IMG/VR virus record: IMGVR_UViG_3300047560_001606
Location: 1-46,281 of that record
Strand: one strand, 5' to 3'
Origin: a virus
Length of the DNA stretch: 46,281 nt
The position numbers were made by a program, and so were the translations under genes. Positions 35,575 to 43,865 of the stretch are shown in pieces. Within the stretch, counting starts at the first letter, position 1, and the number at the start of each line of letters is the position of its first letter. Below the pieces are notes generated by a model, which was not told the DNA's origin, did no database searches, and saw nothing but the letters and a program-made list of their open reading frames with translations.

Positions 35575-37536
35575 ATGGCGGATTCATACAAAATTAATTA
35601 CTACGGTAGCAATGGCAATGCTAATATGCAACTTACCGTCGGCCAAGCACTAGTACCTGGAACTTCTACAACTACACCAACTGCCCAGACAACAGAAGCA
35701 CAATTATCAAAGTCTATCATATTGGGCGGTCGTAACTACACTGATACTACTAGCGCAGTTAATGGATATGGTAAAGCTCTTAATCAAAACTTTATGAGAC
35801 TGACCGAGAGCTTTGCTGACACCTACACTTCTCATAGTAATACTACTAACTATCCAGCATATGTAGCAGGTCAATTAGTATTTGAGACCACGCCTCCCAA
35901 TGTAAGTATTCCAGCAAATACCCTGTACATGTTTACTAGTTCTGGTAATTATGCCACTGCTAACAAAGTTCAAATTCTAAGTAACGTTAATCCGCCTCAC
36001 AAGATTGCCTGGGGTAGTAATAGTCCTAACGTTGAGAGTAATGTGGCTATTGTAAGTCAAGATGGCAACGTAGTTATTGCGGTAAACGGTACACCTAACG
36101 TAGTCACTATTCAAAGTAGCGGCAATTCTAATAGCGGTAATATCACGTTCAATATCGGTACACAATTTCAGTACACTTACACTAATGGTGGCATCGGCAA
36201 CTTAACTGTTGACAGGTACTATGCTCCACAATCAGGCAACGGTACATCTCAGTTCTATGGTAATGCTCATGGTTTAGAACACATCTGGGGTCCTAACGTA
36301 GATGACTTCGTACCGCTAGCAAATCTTGCGCTAGAAGTATCTAACGCTGCTCAACCTAACATTACCAGCGTAGGCACCTTAACAGGCCTAACTGTATCTG
36401 GTAATACAACTTCTGGTAATCTTTCAGTCACGAAACAATTCACGGGCAATACTGCTAATCTAGACAAACTCACCATGTCTAACGTAATCACTAGTACGTT
36501 GACTGGTAGTGCCCCATTCATTGTTGCTTCTAACTCTATTGTTAGTAACTTAAATTCTGAACTATTAAACGGTTATGCTCCTTCTAAGTTAGTAGTAGCA
36601 GACACAGTGGTAGTTAGAGATACTAACGGCGGATTGACTGCTAATGGTATTACTGCTAACACTGTTGCTGGCACATTGACTACGGCGGCGCAACCTAACA
36701 TTACATCGGTGGGCACACTAGATGGCTTAACAGTTGGCGGCGCCGGCATCGACGGTACAATCATTGCAGGCAATCAACCGTACATCACCGATCTAGGCAA
36801 TGTAACATTCAGCGGCAACATTACTATCGATGGTGTTATTAAAGGCACTGTTGAGGGTAACGCTACTAGTACAGTGACTGGGGGCAATGCCACATTCAGT
36901 TCACAAGTAGAGGCGCCAACAGGTAACTTCACTACAACGGTACAATCACCATCTGCTAACATCACTAACGTGTTCGTTACCACAGGCAACATTACTACCG
37001 TAAACTCAACTACAGGCAACATTACTACCGTAAACTCAACTACAGTAAATGCCACTACAGTACAAGCAACTACTATGACTACTGGCGGCTCAGGTACAGC
37101 CGGTACAATAACCGGTACATGGACACTGTCCTCTGGTAGTAAATTACAGTCAACTTACGCTGACTTGGCAGAATACTACACTAGTGAACTAGATGTTCTA
37201 CCTGGAACAGTGGTAGAATTCGGCGGCACCGAAGAAGTCCAGATGTGTGATACACGTAATAGTACTCGTGTTGCTGGCATAGTATCTACTGATCCTGCTT
37301 ATGTTATGAACGAGAAGACAGGTCAAACTAAGCCACGTATCTTGGTAGCACTAATAGGTCGAGTACCATGTAAGGTTTATGGTACTTGCTCTAAAGGAGA
37401 TATGATGGTGGCAGCAGGTGGCGGATACGCTATGGCTAACAATAATCCAGCGATCGGGTCAGTGATCGGTAAAGCACTAGAAGATAAAACAACAACCGGT
37501 ATCGGCACCATTGAGGTGGTAGTTGGACGACTTTAA
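35575..37536 (+). CDS. fibre protein with C-terminal peptidase-G2/chaperone-like domain (copy A)
   Basis: A 653-residue fibre-type protein. The N-terminus (INYYGSNGNANMQL, then GGRNYTDTTSAVNGYGKALN and QNFMRLTESFA) is shared with the next gene product and probably attaches to the particle. The shaft contains two AAQPNITSVGTL units and Thr/Asn-rich NITTVNSTT repeats, including an exact 30-bp DNA tandem repeat. From about residue 530 the end is a globular domain, DLAEYYTSELDVLPGTVVEF to RVAGIVSTDPAYVMN and ALIGRVPCKVYGTCSKGD. This type is found at the tips of phage fibres and related to peptidase-G2/intramolecular-chaperone domains. AAGGAG overlaps the previous stop and lies 5 bases before the ATG. 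Confidence 0.7.
   Translation: MADSYKINYYGSNGNANMQLTVGQALVPGTSTTTPTAQTTEAQLSKSIILGGRNYTDTTSAVNGYGKALNQNFMRLTESFADTYTSHSNTTNYPAYVAGQLVFETTPPNVSIPANTLYMFTSSGNYATANKVQILSNVNPPHKIAWGSNSPNVESNVAIVSQDGNVVIAVNGTPNVVTIQSSGNSNSGNITFNIGTQFQYTYTNGGIGNLTVDRYYAPQSGNGTSQFYGNAHGLEHIWGPNVDDFVPLANLALEVSNAAQPNITSVGTLTGLTVSGNTTSGNLSVTKQFTGNTANLDKLTMSNVITSTLTGSAPFIVASNSIVSNLNSELLNGYAPSKLVVADTVVVRDTNGGLTANGITANTVAGTLTTAAQPNITSVGTLDGLTVGGAGIDGTIIAGNQPYITDLGNVTFSGNITIDGVIKGTVEGNATSTVTGGNATFSSQVEAPTGNFTTTVQSPSANITNVFVTTGNITTVNSTTGNITTVNSTTVNATTVQATTMTTGGSGTAGTITGTWTLSSGSKLQSTYADLAEYYTSELDVLPGTVVEFGGTEEVQMCDTRNSTRVAGIVSTDPAYVMNEKTGQTKPRILVALIGRVPCKVYGTCSKGDMMVAAGGGYAMANNNPAIGSVIGKALEDKTTTGIGTIEVVVGRL
36982..37041 (+). 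repeat. exact tandem repeat, 2 x 30 bp, inside fibre gene A
   Basis: The 30 bases at 36982-37011 are repeated without change at 37012-37041 and encode TGNITTVNST twice. A degenerate third unit follows. The unit is in frame, so gain or loss of a copy would lengthen or shorten the fibre shaft by 10 residues. Confidence 0.9.
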
Positions 37537-37540
37537 GCAC

Positions 37541-37548
37541 GATAAATA
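37541..37548 (+). promoter_or_regulatory. late-promoter-like box GATAAATA before fibre gene B
   Basis: GATAAATAAACAAATAAGG lies in the 33-bp gap between the two fibre genes, 21 bp before the ATG at 37570. AAGGA follows it as ribosome-binding site. Confidence 0.6.
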
Positions 37549-37569
37549 AACAAATAAGGATAAAAAGAG

Positions 37570-39519
37570 ATGTCATACACATTAAATTACGGACCAGGTG
37601 GCAACAGCACGATATCAGTACCAGATGGTCAGTCAGGAACAGTTGCTAACTTAACATTCCCTGGTAGAAACTTTAGTGGCTATGGCAGCCCAGTTGACCA
37701 GAACTTCTTGTCGCTAGCCGAGAATTTCGCCAGTGCTAACCTACAAGGTCCTCAGTATCCGATAACTGGTCAGTTATGGTATGATATTGCTAATACAAGC
37801 TACACTGATTATCAGGGACTAAAAGTAAACGTCAGTACTGGTAACACTGCGGACTGGCGTAATCTAGTAACTTTCGATAAGTCGCCTAACATTGCCGCTA
37901 ACGGCATGGCAACTGGTAGTAATCCTAAAGATATTAGCGGAGTTGGTAAATTAACCGCGACTACTGCTAATATCACTACGGTGAATGCTACCACTGCTAC
38001 TATTACCACGATGAATGCGACTACCGCTAATGTCAGAGCTATTGACTTGAATGGCGGTAACATTAGTAATGCTAATGTTGTTACTGCTAATAGAGCTAAT
38101 ATCTCGGCAATGAGTGTCGGTAGCTTAACCAGTAATTCATTGACCTTATCTGATCCAACATCAAATTGGTTTACCGCTACTAGTACAGGGGTTACGATTA
38201 ACGTGCCTGTTTGGATTAAAAAACTAGACTTCGAGACTGGCGGAGCTACTACTCCTACTCCAATTGTATCACCTAGTCCAATTATTTCTGCTGGCGCTGT
38301 TAGTGTAGGGAACGCTCACAATAAGACAGATACGAGAGCATTTGGTTTAGATTTTGCTTATTATTCTAATTCAGGTGGCACCACCGATGGAGATCGCAAG
38401 GATGCCTTCATGGGGTGGATGGCACCTAATGCCAGTCCTTATGCTAACGAGTTCGTATTTGCTAGTTCAGTCAACACGGCTAGTATCAGTAGTAACACTT
38501 CTTTAGTGACAGATATTGTTCTAGGCAATCTTAACGCAGGTACATACAAAGGTACTGCGGTCATTGCTACCACACTTCAAGGCGATTTAGCTAATGGGTT
38601 GAGTAAAGTATCTATTCCAGCATCTGGCGGCAACATCAACATACTTCCAGGTAACGTAGCTGTACTAACGGCAAACTCAACATCAGTCACCATTACTGGT
38701 GGCAATGTAGGGAATGCGACTAACTTAGCCAATGCCCAAGCCTCCAATACAGCACTTATTGTTAGTGGCGGCACATACGTCAACGGTAACTTAAAAGTAG
38801 CGGGAGTAATTTATGGCAACGTAGTTTCTCCAGCTGGATCGACGGCAAGTATGGCAAATGCCAATATCTCCGGAACAGCTACTATTACTACCGTTAGCTC
38901 GACCACAGTTAACTCAACCGACGTTAACGTTACTGGAACCACAACAACCCCTACTCTAAAAGTAAGCACTGCTGCAACAGTACAGAGCTTAACATGTAAC
39001 ACATCTATTGGTACCACATCATTATCTGCTACTGCAGGTATCACTGCCACCGGTAACTCAGCAATCACTAGTACTAACTTCACTGCTGGTAGTAATACAA
39101 CAGCTGGCTATTTAACAGGTGCATTTACCTTAACAGCTGGTTCTACCTTAGAAGCAACCTACTCCGCCGACTTAGCAGAGCGTCATCACGCCGACGCTAC
39201 GTACCCAACAGGCACAGTCATGACTGTGGGCGGGGTAAACGAAATCACCTCAGCCAATGAAACTGATAAAGTACTAGGTGTTGTTAGTGACGGTTGGGCA
39301 TACTTAATGAACGGCGGGGCTGGTCCACAAGAAACACATCCTGGCGTAGCATATGTGGGAAGAGTTCCTGTCCGTGTAGTGGGCCCAATAAATAAACACG
39401 ACGAAGTAAGTCCATTCGCTAACGGAGTTGCTACTAGCAGTAAGTCAAATAGCTTCGGCTGGGCATTAGAAACTAATAATGAGCCAGGCGAAAAATTAGT
39501 ACTGTGTATCGTCAAATAA
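37570..39519 (+). CDS. fibre protein with C-terminal peptidase-G2/chaperone-like domain (copy B)
   Basis: A 649-residue paralog of the preceding protein. Both ends are shared: the N-terminal LNYGPGGNSTISV, then PGRNFSGYGSPVDQNFLSLA matches GGRNYTDTT...NQNFMRLTESFA of copy A. The C-terminal domain from about residue 534 (DLAERHHADATYPTGTVMTV, then KVLGVVSDGWAYLMNGG and YVGRVPVRVVGPINKHD) matches the same domain in A. The shaft is again ITTVNATT-like and differs in detail from copy A. A middle block near residues 235-310 (SAGAVSVGNAHNKTDTRAFG and DGDRKDAFMGWMAP) is unique to B. Different shafts and tips suggest distinct receptors or a heteromeric fibre. Confidence 0.7.
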   Translation: MSYTLNYGPGGNSTISVPDGQSGTVANLTFPGRNFSGYGSPVDQNFLSLAENFASANLQGPQYPITGQLWYDIANTSYTDYQGLKVNVSTGNTADWRNLVTFDKSPNIAANGMATGSNPKDISGVGKLTATTANITTVNATTATITTMNATTANVRAIDLNGGNISNANVVTANRANISAMSVGSLTSNSLTLSDPTSNWFTATSTGVTINVPVWIKKLDFETGGATTPTPIVSPSPIISAGAVSVGNAHNKTDTRAFGLDFAYYSNSGGTTDGDRKDAFMGWMAPNASPYANEFVFASSVNTASISSNTSLVTDIVLGNLNAGTYKGTAVIATTLQGDLANGLSKVSIPASGGNINILPGNVAVLTANSTSVTITGGNVGNATNLANAQASNTALIVSGGTYVNGNLKVAGVIYGNVVSPAGSTASMANANISGTATITTVSSTTVNSTDVNVTGTTTTPTLKVSTAATVQSLTCNTSIGTTSLSATAGITATGNSAITSTNFTAGSNTTAGYLTGAFTLTAGSTLEATYSADLAERHHADATYPTGTVMTVGGVNEITSANETDKVLGVVSDGWAYLMNGGAGPQETHPGVAYVGRVPVRVVGPINKHDEVSPFANGVATSSKSNSFGWALETNNEPGEKLVLCIVK

Positions 39520-39528
39520 GGATCGACA

Positions 39529-40476
39529 ATGACATATTCAGTAGGCGGATTAATCCAGGCAGCAGACATTAACGGATTCTTCGTTAACAACACAAATCAT
39601 CTTAATGATATGTGGGGGACTGGCAGTGGTGACAAGGGCTACGGCCAAACTACAACATCTAATAAATCAGTAGGTGATACTATTGATCATACTGAGTGGG
39701 CATCACTGGTTAATAAAATTATTGCTGCGGCCTCACATCAAGGCACATCTGTTACTTCTAGAACTGCTCCAGTAACTAATGATTTGGTAGCTTGGTTGAC
39801 AGCCGTAGATACTGATCTAGGTACAATAACAACTAATAGATTAAATGCGGCGGCGGCTGGTTCGACTGGAGCAGCAACAACCAACATTAATAGTGGCGGC
39901 ACATGGAGTAATAGTTTATCTATGGTTACTTCAATAACTTTTGCCGATCACAATAGCGCCCGCTACTTTTTTAATTGTGGCGGCCAGATTGGTATCACTG
40001 CTAGTCACGCTAGTGGAACTAACATCAACGGCCTGATTAGTAATCTATGTACTGATCTCGGAACCATATGGTTAAGTGCTGGCACATGTACTATAGGTGG
40101 CGTAAATTATACCGGCACCACAAAGATAGGTGGTGGCAACTCAGCCGGAGCAACTATATCTACTGGAACAGGATTCTATCAATTAAGTTCAAGTCCCACT
40201 CAATTAATTCAACAAACAGGCGATTATGTATATAATGGTGGCGGATGGCCAGTCACAACAGTAAACTATACGACAGGAACATTCCTTAGAATTAGTGCTT
40301 CTTATAACGGTAGCGGCACTATCACGATTACTGTACTATTCGATGAAGTCCCTAATGGAGCTACTGTGGCCGCAGGTACCGTCACTAGCGTTGTTTTACG
40401 AACTCCTGAAACCACTAACATAACTAACAGTTGGGGAACTCCTTCTGTTTCTGCTGGCGCAATCACAAGAGCATAA
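39529..40476 (+). CDS. fibre/tail surface protein, paralog 1
   Basis: A 315-residue beta-rich structural protein. It begins MTYSVGGLIQAADINGFFVN and TGSGDKGYGQT, and in the middle has HNSARYFFNCGGQIGITASH followed by NLCTDLGTIWLSAG. It ends with VLFDEVPNGATVAAGT. The next gene encodes a protein with the same landmarks in the same order. The ARYFFNxGGQI pattern is, from memory, common in phage fibre/head-decoration proteins of marine phages; its function is unknown. The Shine-Dalgarno AAGGA overlaps the previous stop. Position after the fibres suggests an adhesin or fibre subunit. Confidence 0.6.
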   Translation: MTYSVGGLIQAADINGFFVNNTNHLNDMWGTGSGDKGYGQTTTSNKSVGDTIDHTEWASLVNKIIAAASHQGTSVTSRTAPVTNDLVAWLTAVDTDLGTITTNRLNAAAAGSTGAATTNINSGGTWSNSLSMVTSITFADHNSARYFFNCGGQIGITASHASGTNINGLISNLCTDLGTIWLSAGTCTIGGVNYTGTTKIGGGNSAGATISTGTGFYQLSSSPTQLIQQTGDYVYNGGGWPVTTVNYTTGTFLRISASYNGSGTITITVLFDEVPNGATVAAGTVTSVVLRTPETTNITNSWGTPSVSAGAITRA

Positions 40477-40488
40477 TAGGAATAATTC

Positions 40489-41538
40489 ATGACATATTCA
40501 GTCAGCGGTAAAATTCAAGCAAGCGATATCAATGGCTTCTTAAACGACAATACCCCAAACTTAAACAAGATTTGGAGCACTGGCTCTGGCGATTATGGTT
40601 ATGGTCAGACTGCGGTTGCTGGCGTGGCAGTTAAAGATAAGGTAAGAACTCAGACCTGGACAGAACTACTATCTGCCATCACTAAGATTGCAAATCATCA
40701 AGGCACAACAATAGGTGCGATGACTAACACTGGTGGTCTTAATCCGGGTACTACTAGTCCTACTATCCCTGGCGGACAAGCACCAACAACCGGCATCCCC
40801 ATCAGTTACTTAAACAATTTAAATCTACCAGCTCTTACCAATAATCTAGCATTAATTACCAATAATAGAATGAATACTGTTAGACAGGGTAATGATAGTA
40901 GTACTACAGTAACTACTACCACTACTTGGTCTAATGTATGTACTGCCACATTTACTATCTCATTCGCTAGTCATGCCGCTGCCCGATACTTCTTTAATGC
41001 TGGCGGTCAGATTGCCACCCAAGCTAGTCACCCAAACACCACTAACATCAATCGATTAATCAGTGAAATCTGTAGCGACATGGGTACCTTATGGATGAGT
41101 AGTCCATCGTCTGGTACAGTATCCCTAGCCGGCACTAACTTTAGTGGAGTACAAAAAGCTGGCGGCGCTACTGGAAACGGTAGCACGATCAATACTAACT
41201 ACGGCTTCTATGCGTGGACATCTACCTCTACTCAAGTACAGCGTCAACTAGGCTCATTCTCCTACACTGGTCACTTTAATGGCACTCAATACAACACTTC
41301 AACCTTCGGACAAGTCAATGTCGCCTACAATGGCAGTGGTGTAGTAACTGTTACTGTTGTATTAGATGAAGTTCCTAATGGAGCGGTGGTTAGTGCTGGT
41401 ACATCAGTGACCTTAAAAATTCGCCCACCTTCTACTACCTACTTCTCTGAGGGAGCATGGGGTAAAACAATTGTGAGTGGTACCGGACAAACCGCCGGAC
41501 AAATTGCGGTAAGTGGCACAATCACCCCATCTAACTAA
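40489..41538 (+). CDS. fibre/tail surface protein, paralog 2
   Basis: A 349-residue paralog of the preceding protein: MTYSVSGKIQASDINGFLND, TGSGDYGYGQT, HAAARYFFNAGGQIATQASH, EICSDMGTLWMSS and VVLDEVPNGAVVSAGT line up one for one. It carries an extra ~35-residue Gly/Pro/Thr segment around residues 80-120 (GGLNPGTTSPTIPGGQ) absent from paralog 1. The first 15 bases of the two genes are identical, supporting tandem duplication. AGGA lies about 8 bases before the ATG. It is probably a virion surface or fibre subunit; the binding target is unknown. Confidence 0.6.
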   Translation: MTYSVSGKIQASDINGFLNDNTPNLNKIWSTGSGDYGYGQTAVAGVAVKDKVRTQTWTELLSAITKIANHQGTTIGAMTNTGGLNPGTTSPTIPGGQAPTTGIPISYLNNLNLPALTNNLALITNNRMNTVRQGNDSSTTVTTTTTWSNVCTATFTISFASHAAARYFFNAGGQIATQASHPNTTNINRLISEICSDMGTLWMSSPSSGTVSLAGTNFSGVQKAGGATGNGSTINTNYGFYAWTSTSTQVQRQLGSFSYTGHFNGTQYNTSTFGQVNVAYNGSGVVTVTVVLDEVPNGAVVSAGTSVTLKIRPPSTTYFSEGAWGKTIVSGTGQTAGQIAVSGTITPSN

Positions 41539-41561
41539 AAATCTTCTCTCACATATCTGCT

Positions 41562-41569
41562 TCTAAATA
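41562..41569 (+). promoter_or_regulatory. late-promoter-like box TCTAAATA before the modification cassette
   Basis: TTCTAAATATCACTAGGAGC lies in the 47-bp gap after the second surface-protein gene, 16 bp before the ATG at 41586, with AGGAG as ribosome-binding site. It differs from the box consensus at its 5' end, like the one at 4733. Confidence 0.45.
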
Positions 41570-41585
41570 TCACTAGGAGCATCTC

Positions 41586-41897
41586 ATGTCAACAAAAATT
41601 CTAGTAGAGAATGTCAGACACCGATTCAACCACAACGAATCCAAACTCTACCTCAAAGAAAAATACACAAACAAACTATCAGTAGTCCACGGTGGTGGAT
41701 TATGGGCAATCACGCCACAACTAATAGCCTTCCTCCGTGAGCCCACTAATGATACCCAATTTGAAATCCTGATAGATAGTTATGGTCATCCTATCAAGAT
41801 CAACAGACAAGAGTTACTTACCCTAGCCGTCAATACATACACTACCGTAATGAATGAGTGGTACACAGAACATCAAGCCTTAGGTGCTCAGAGATAA
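41586..41897 (+). CDS. small conserved phage protein, unknown function
   Basis: A 103-residue soluble protein with a basic N-terminus (ENVRHRFNHNESKLYLKEKY), a central LWAITPQLIAFLRE and a C-terminal helical part (IKINRQELLTLAVNTYTTVM, then EWYTEHQAL). I recall similar ~100-residue proteins beside fibre genes of marine T4-like phages, with no assigned function. A fibre chaperone or assembly factor would fit the position but is not shown. AGGAG lies 5 bases before the ATG. Its stop overlaps the next start (TAATG), tying it to the downstream cassette. Confidence 0.65.
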   Translation: MSTKILVENVRHRFNHNESKLYLKEKYTNKLSVVHGGGLWAITPQLIAFLREPTNDTQFEILIDSYGHPIKINRQELLTLAVNTYTTVMNEWYTEHQALGAQR

Positions 41898-42688
41898 TGT
41901 CTAGAGGAATAGTAGTATTCGCCCATAATAATCGCCATGATTATTACAGAATGGCTGTCACTGTAGCCAAACGAGCGGAGCGTTATCTAGGACTACCCAC
42001 AACAATCATTACTGATCAAAATACACTAGATACAACAGGCTCCGAATCTTACAACTTTGACCATACTATCGTGATTGAACCAGATAGAAATAACTTCCTT
42101 AAGAAAGCTACCTGGATTAATAAGGGCAGATATCAGGTCTATGACTTAACACCATACGATGACACCTTAATCCTGGATACAGATTACATGATTAATAGTA
42201 GTGCTCTACTAAAAACATTCGATTTACCAACTGACTTCTGTTGTTACGCAGATTCCAAGTATCTGTTTGAAGATACACCCAATGAACTGTTATCTCCTAA
42301 CTCTCTTAGTACCTACTGGGCAACAGTGATGAGATTTACAAAGACCACTCGTACCCGCGAACTGTTCGATATGATCCACACTATTCAGGATAATTATGAG
42401 CACTATGCGGAGTTACACGGCTTCCTACCATATACCTACAGAAACGATTATGCCCTAACTATTGCTCTCCGCACCATCAATGGACACATAGAGCAGGCGT
42501 CAGATCGCATTCCAGGCCAACTTACCCATATCTCGAATGTATGCGAAGTTATTCGCCTAGATGATAATACATATGAGGCTCACTATGAACACTACATTAG
42601 AGGCAGAAAGAAAAAGAGTAGAGTAGTACTCCATGACTTTGACTTCCATATGCTTAATAAGGAAAACTACATAGGACTAACATTATGA
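41897..42688 (+). CDS. GT-A-type glycosyltransferase-like protein 1
   Basis: 263 residues from the ATG at 41897, which I prefer over an in-frame ATG at 41858 because it overlaps the previous stop and places the first strand (GIVVFAHNN) at the very start, as usual for GT-A enzymes. The acidic metal-binding motif is D94-T-D96 in YDLTPYDDTLILDTDYMI. Other features are a TTIITDQ strand and a late RNDYALTIALRTINGH segment. GT-A enzymes of this kind transfer a sugar from a nucleotide-sugar donor. The acceptor is unknown; the position beside fibre genes suggests virion protein or host-surface glycan. It is clearly paralogous to the next gene product. Confidence 0.62.
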   Translation: MSRGIVVFAHNNRHDYYRMAVTVAKRAERYLGLPTTIITDQNTLDTTGSESYNFDHTIVIEPDRNNFLKKATWINKGRYQVYDLTPYDDTLILDTDYMINSSALLKTFDLPTDFCCYADSKYLFEDTPNELLSPNSLSTYWATVMRFTKTTRTRELFDMIHTIQDNYEHYAELHGFLPYTYRNDYALTIALRTINGHIEQASDRIPGQLTHISNVCEVIRLDDNTYEAHYEHYIRGRKKKSRVVLHDFDFHMLNKENYIGLTL

Positions 42689-43473
42689 CACGCGGATTCG
42701 TTATTATGGCAGTTAATACCGCCACCACTGATTATGTCCTATTAGCCACTGTACTCCGTGATAGTATCTATCGTGTAATGCCCACCGCTAGGGTATCTAT
42801 CATCACTGACCAGACTGTCACGGATCCGCTATGGGATAATATTATCCACATCACTAGTACAGACAGTAGTGACTGGAAACTGGCCAATGATTGGCAGGTT
42901 TACGACCTATCTCCATATGATAGAACCATTAAGCTAGAAGCTGATATGTACATCCCACGCTCCATAGAATACTGGTGGGATATCTTAGAGGATCGTGACT
43001 TAAACATAGCTACCACTATTAGAAACTTCCGTGGCGAGGTCTCCGAAGAACTATTCTATCGTCGTACATTTACGGAGTCCAATCTACCACAAACCTACAA
43101 TGCTATTACTTACTTTAAGAAATCACCGCTAGCCAAAGAGTTCTACGAGTATGTCAGAGATATCTTCGAGAACTGGATAGAGTACTCACATCTACTGAAA
43201 TATTCGACAGAAGATCGTGCTACTACTGATGTAGTGTATGCTATAGCAGCCACCGCCATTGGAGTAGAACATTGTACACTACCCACATTCCAAGAATTCT
43301 CCATGGTCCACATGAAGCGTATGATAAATGGTATCTCATCCGAAGTGTGGCACGATGAGCTAGTGTATGAGTTGCATCCACACACCATGAGGATTAACAC
43401 CTATCCCCAATTGTACCCCCTACACTATCATAACAAATCGTTCGCATACATCATTCAGGAGGAGATCCAATGA
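42685..43473 (+). CDS. GT-A-type glycosyltransferase-like protein 2 (altered DxD)
   Basis: A 262-residue paralog of the preceding protein. WQVYDLSPYDRTIKLEADMY lines up with YQVYDLTPYDDTLILDTDYM, and RVSIITDQ and a late EDRATTDVVYAIAATA segment also match. The acidic pair is E85-A-D87 instead of D-T-D, so metal or donor binding may be changed or weakened, although ExD variants exist in active GT-A enzymes. The start overlaps the upstream stop as ATGA, indicating coupled translation. It could be active with another donor or be a regulatory partner of protein 1. Confidence 0.58.
   Translation: MTRGFVIMAVNTATTDYVLLATVLRDSIYRVMPTARVSIITDQTVTDPLWDNIIHITSTDSSDWKLANDWQVYDLSPYDRTIKLEADMYIPRSIEYWWDILEDRDLNIATTIRNFRGEVSEELFYRRTFTESNLPQTYNAITYFKKSPLAKEFYEYVRDIFENWIEYSHLLKYSTEDRATTDVVYAIAATAIGVEHCTLPTFQEFSMVHMKRMINGISSEVWHDELVYELHPHTMRINTYPQLYPLHYHNKSFAYIIQEEIQ
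43457..43464 (+). promoter_or_regulatory. strong Shine-Dalgarno AGGAGGAG inside the end of glycosyltransferase 2
   Basis: AGGAGGAG ends 5 bases before the ATG at 43470, the strongest ribosome-binding site seen in the window. It suggests the small downstream protein is made in larger amounts than its enzyme neighbours. Confidence 0.6.
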
Positions 43474-43865
43474 ATCAGGACTTAACCTCATTAACACCCC
43501 TACAACAGCAAGAGTTTATAAACTTAATGCTAGCCAACATACCACCGCCACCACCACCACTAGAGTACAGAGTGTACTATGATGAACACGGAAAGATACT
43601 TACATACACTACAGAAGACCTACCGGGTGACTACTTAGTAATTACCAGAGATGAGTACAATATCGCCAGACATGATGCCATTGTGCTAGATGGGGTCCTA
43701 ATCTACACTCACCTTAAACGCCATGTATTTAAATTAGAACCAGACAGAAATAATACCTCCTCACGGCGTACTAGTAAATATGACATTAGTATTCTAGCTG
43801 ATCCCGATGACAGCGAAGATGAATGCCGTTATTACAGAGTACAAGCCAATGAAATCACAAGATGA
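43470..43865 (+). CDS. small Pro-rich-linker protein, unknown function
   Basis: 131 residues. An N-terminal helix (LTPLQQQEFINLMLANI) is followed by a run of seven prolines in IPPPPPPPLEY at residues ~27-33, then a compact domain EYRVYYDEHGKILTYTTEDL with GDYLVITRDEYNIARHDAIV. The tail is polar and acidic (ADPDDSEDE). I recall the YYDExGKILxYT...Y domain from phage and viral proteins of unknown function. The ATGA overlap with the upstream gene and the strong ribosome-binding site tie it to the glycosyltransferase cassette. Its 3' end overlaps the next gene. No catalytic motif was seen; a scaffold or adaptor is a guess. Confidence 0.6.
   Translation: MNQDLTSLTPLQQQEFINLMLANIPPPPPPLEYRVYYDEHGKILTYTTEDLPGDYLVITRDEYNIARHDAIVLDGVLIYTHLKRHVFKLEPDRNNTSSRRTSKYDISILADPDDSEDECRYYRVQANEITR

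Noticed and set aside
36982-37041. 30-bp repeat as a possible CRISPR-like array
   Set aside because: The units are directly adjacent with no spacers, lie in frame within a fibre gene and encode the local NITTVNST repeat.
39186-39593. Antisense 135-codon frame over the end of fibre B and the start of the next gene
   Set aside because: Both sense frames are well supported by paralogs; the antisense product has no motif and no ribosome-binding site.
41858-41896. 13-residue N-terminal extension of glycosyltransferase 1
   Set aside because: The ATG at 41897 overlaps the previous stop (TAATG), and the GT-A fold starts at once with GIVVFAHNN.
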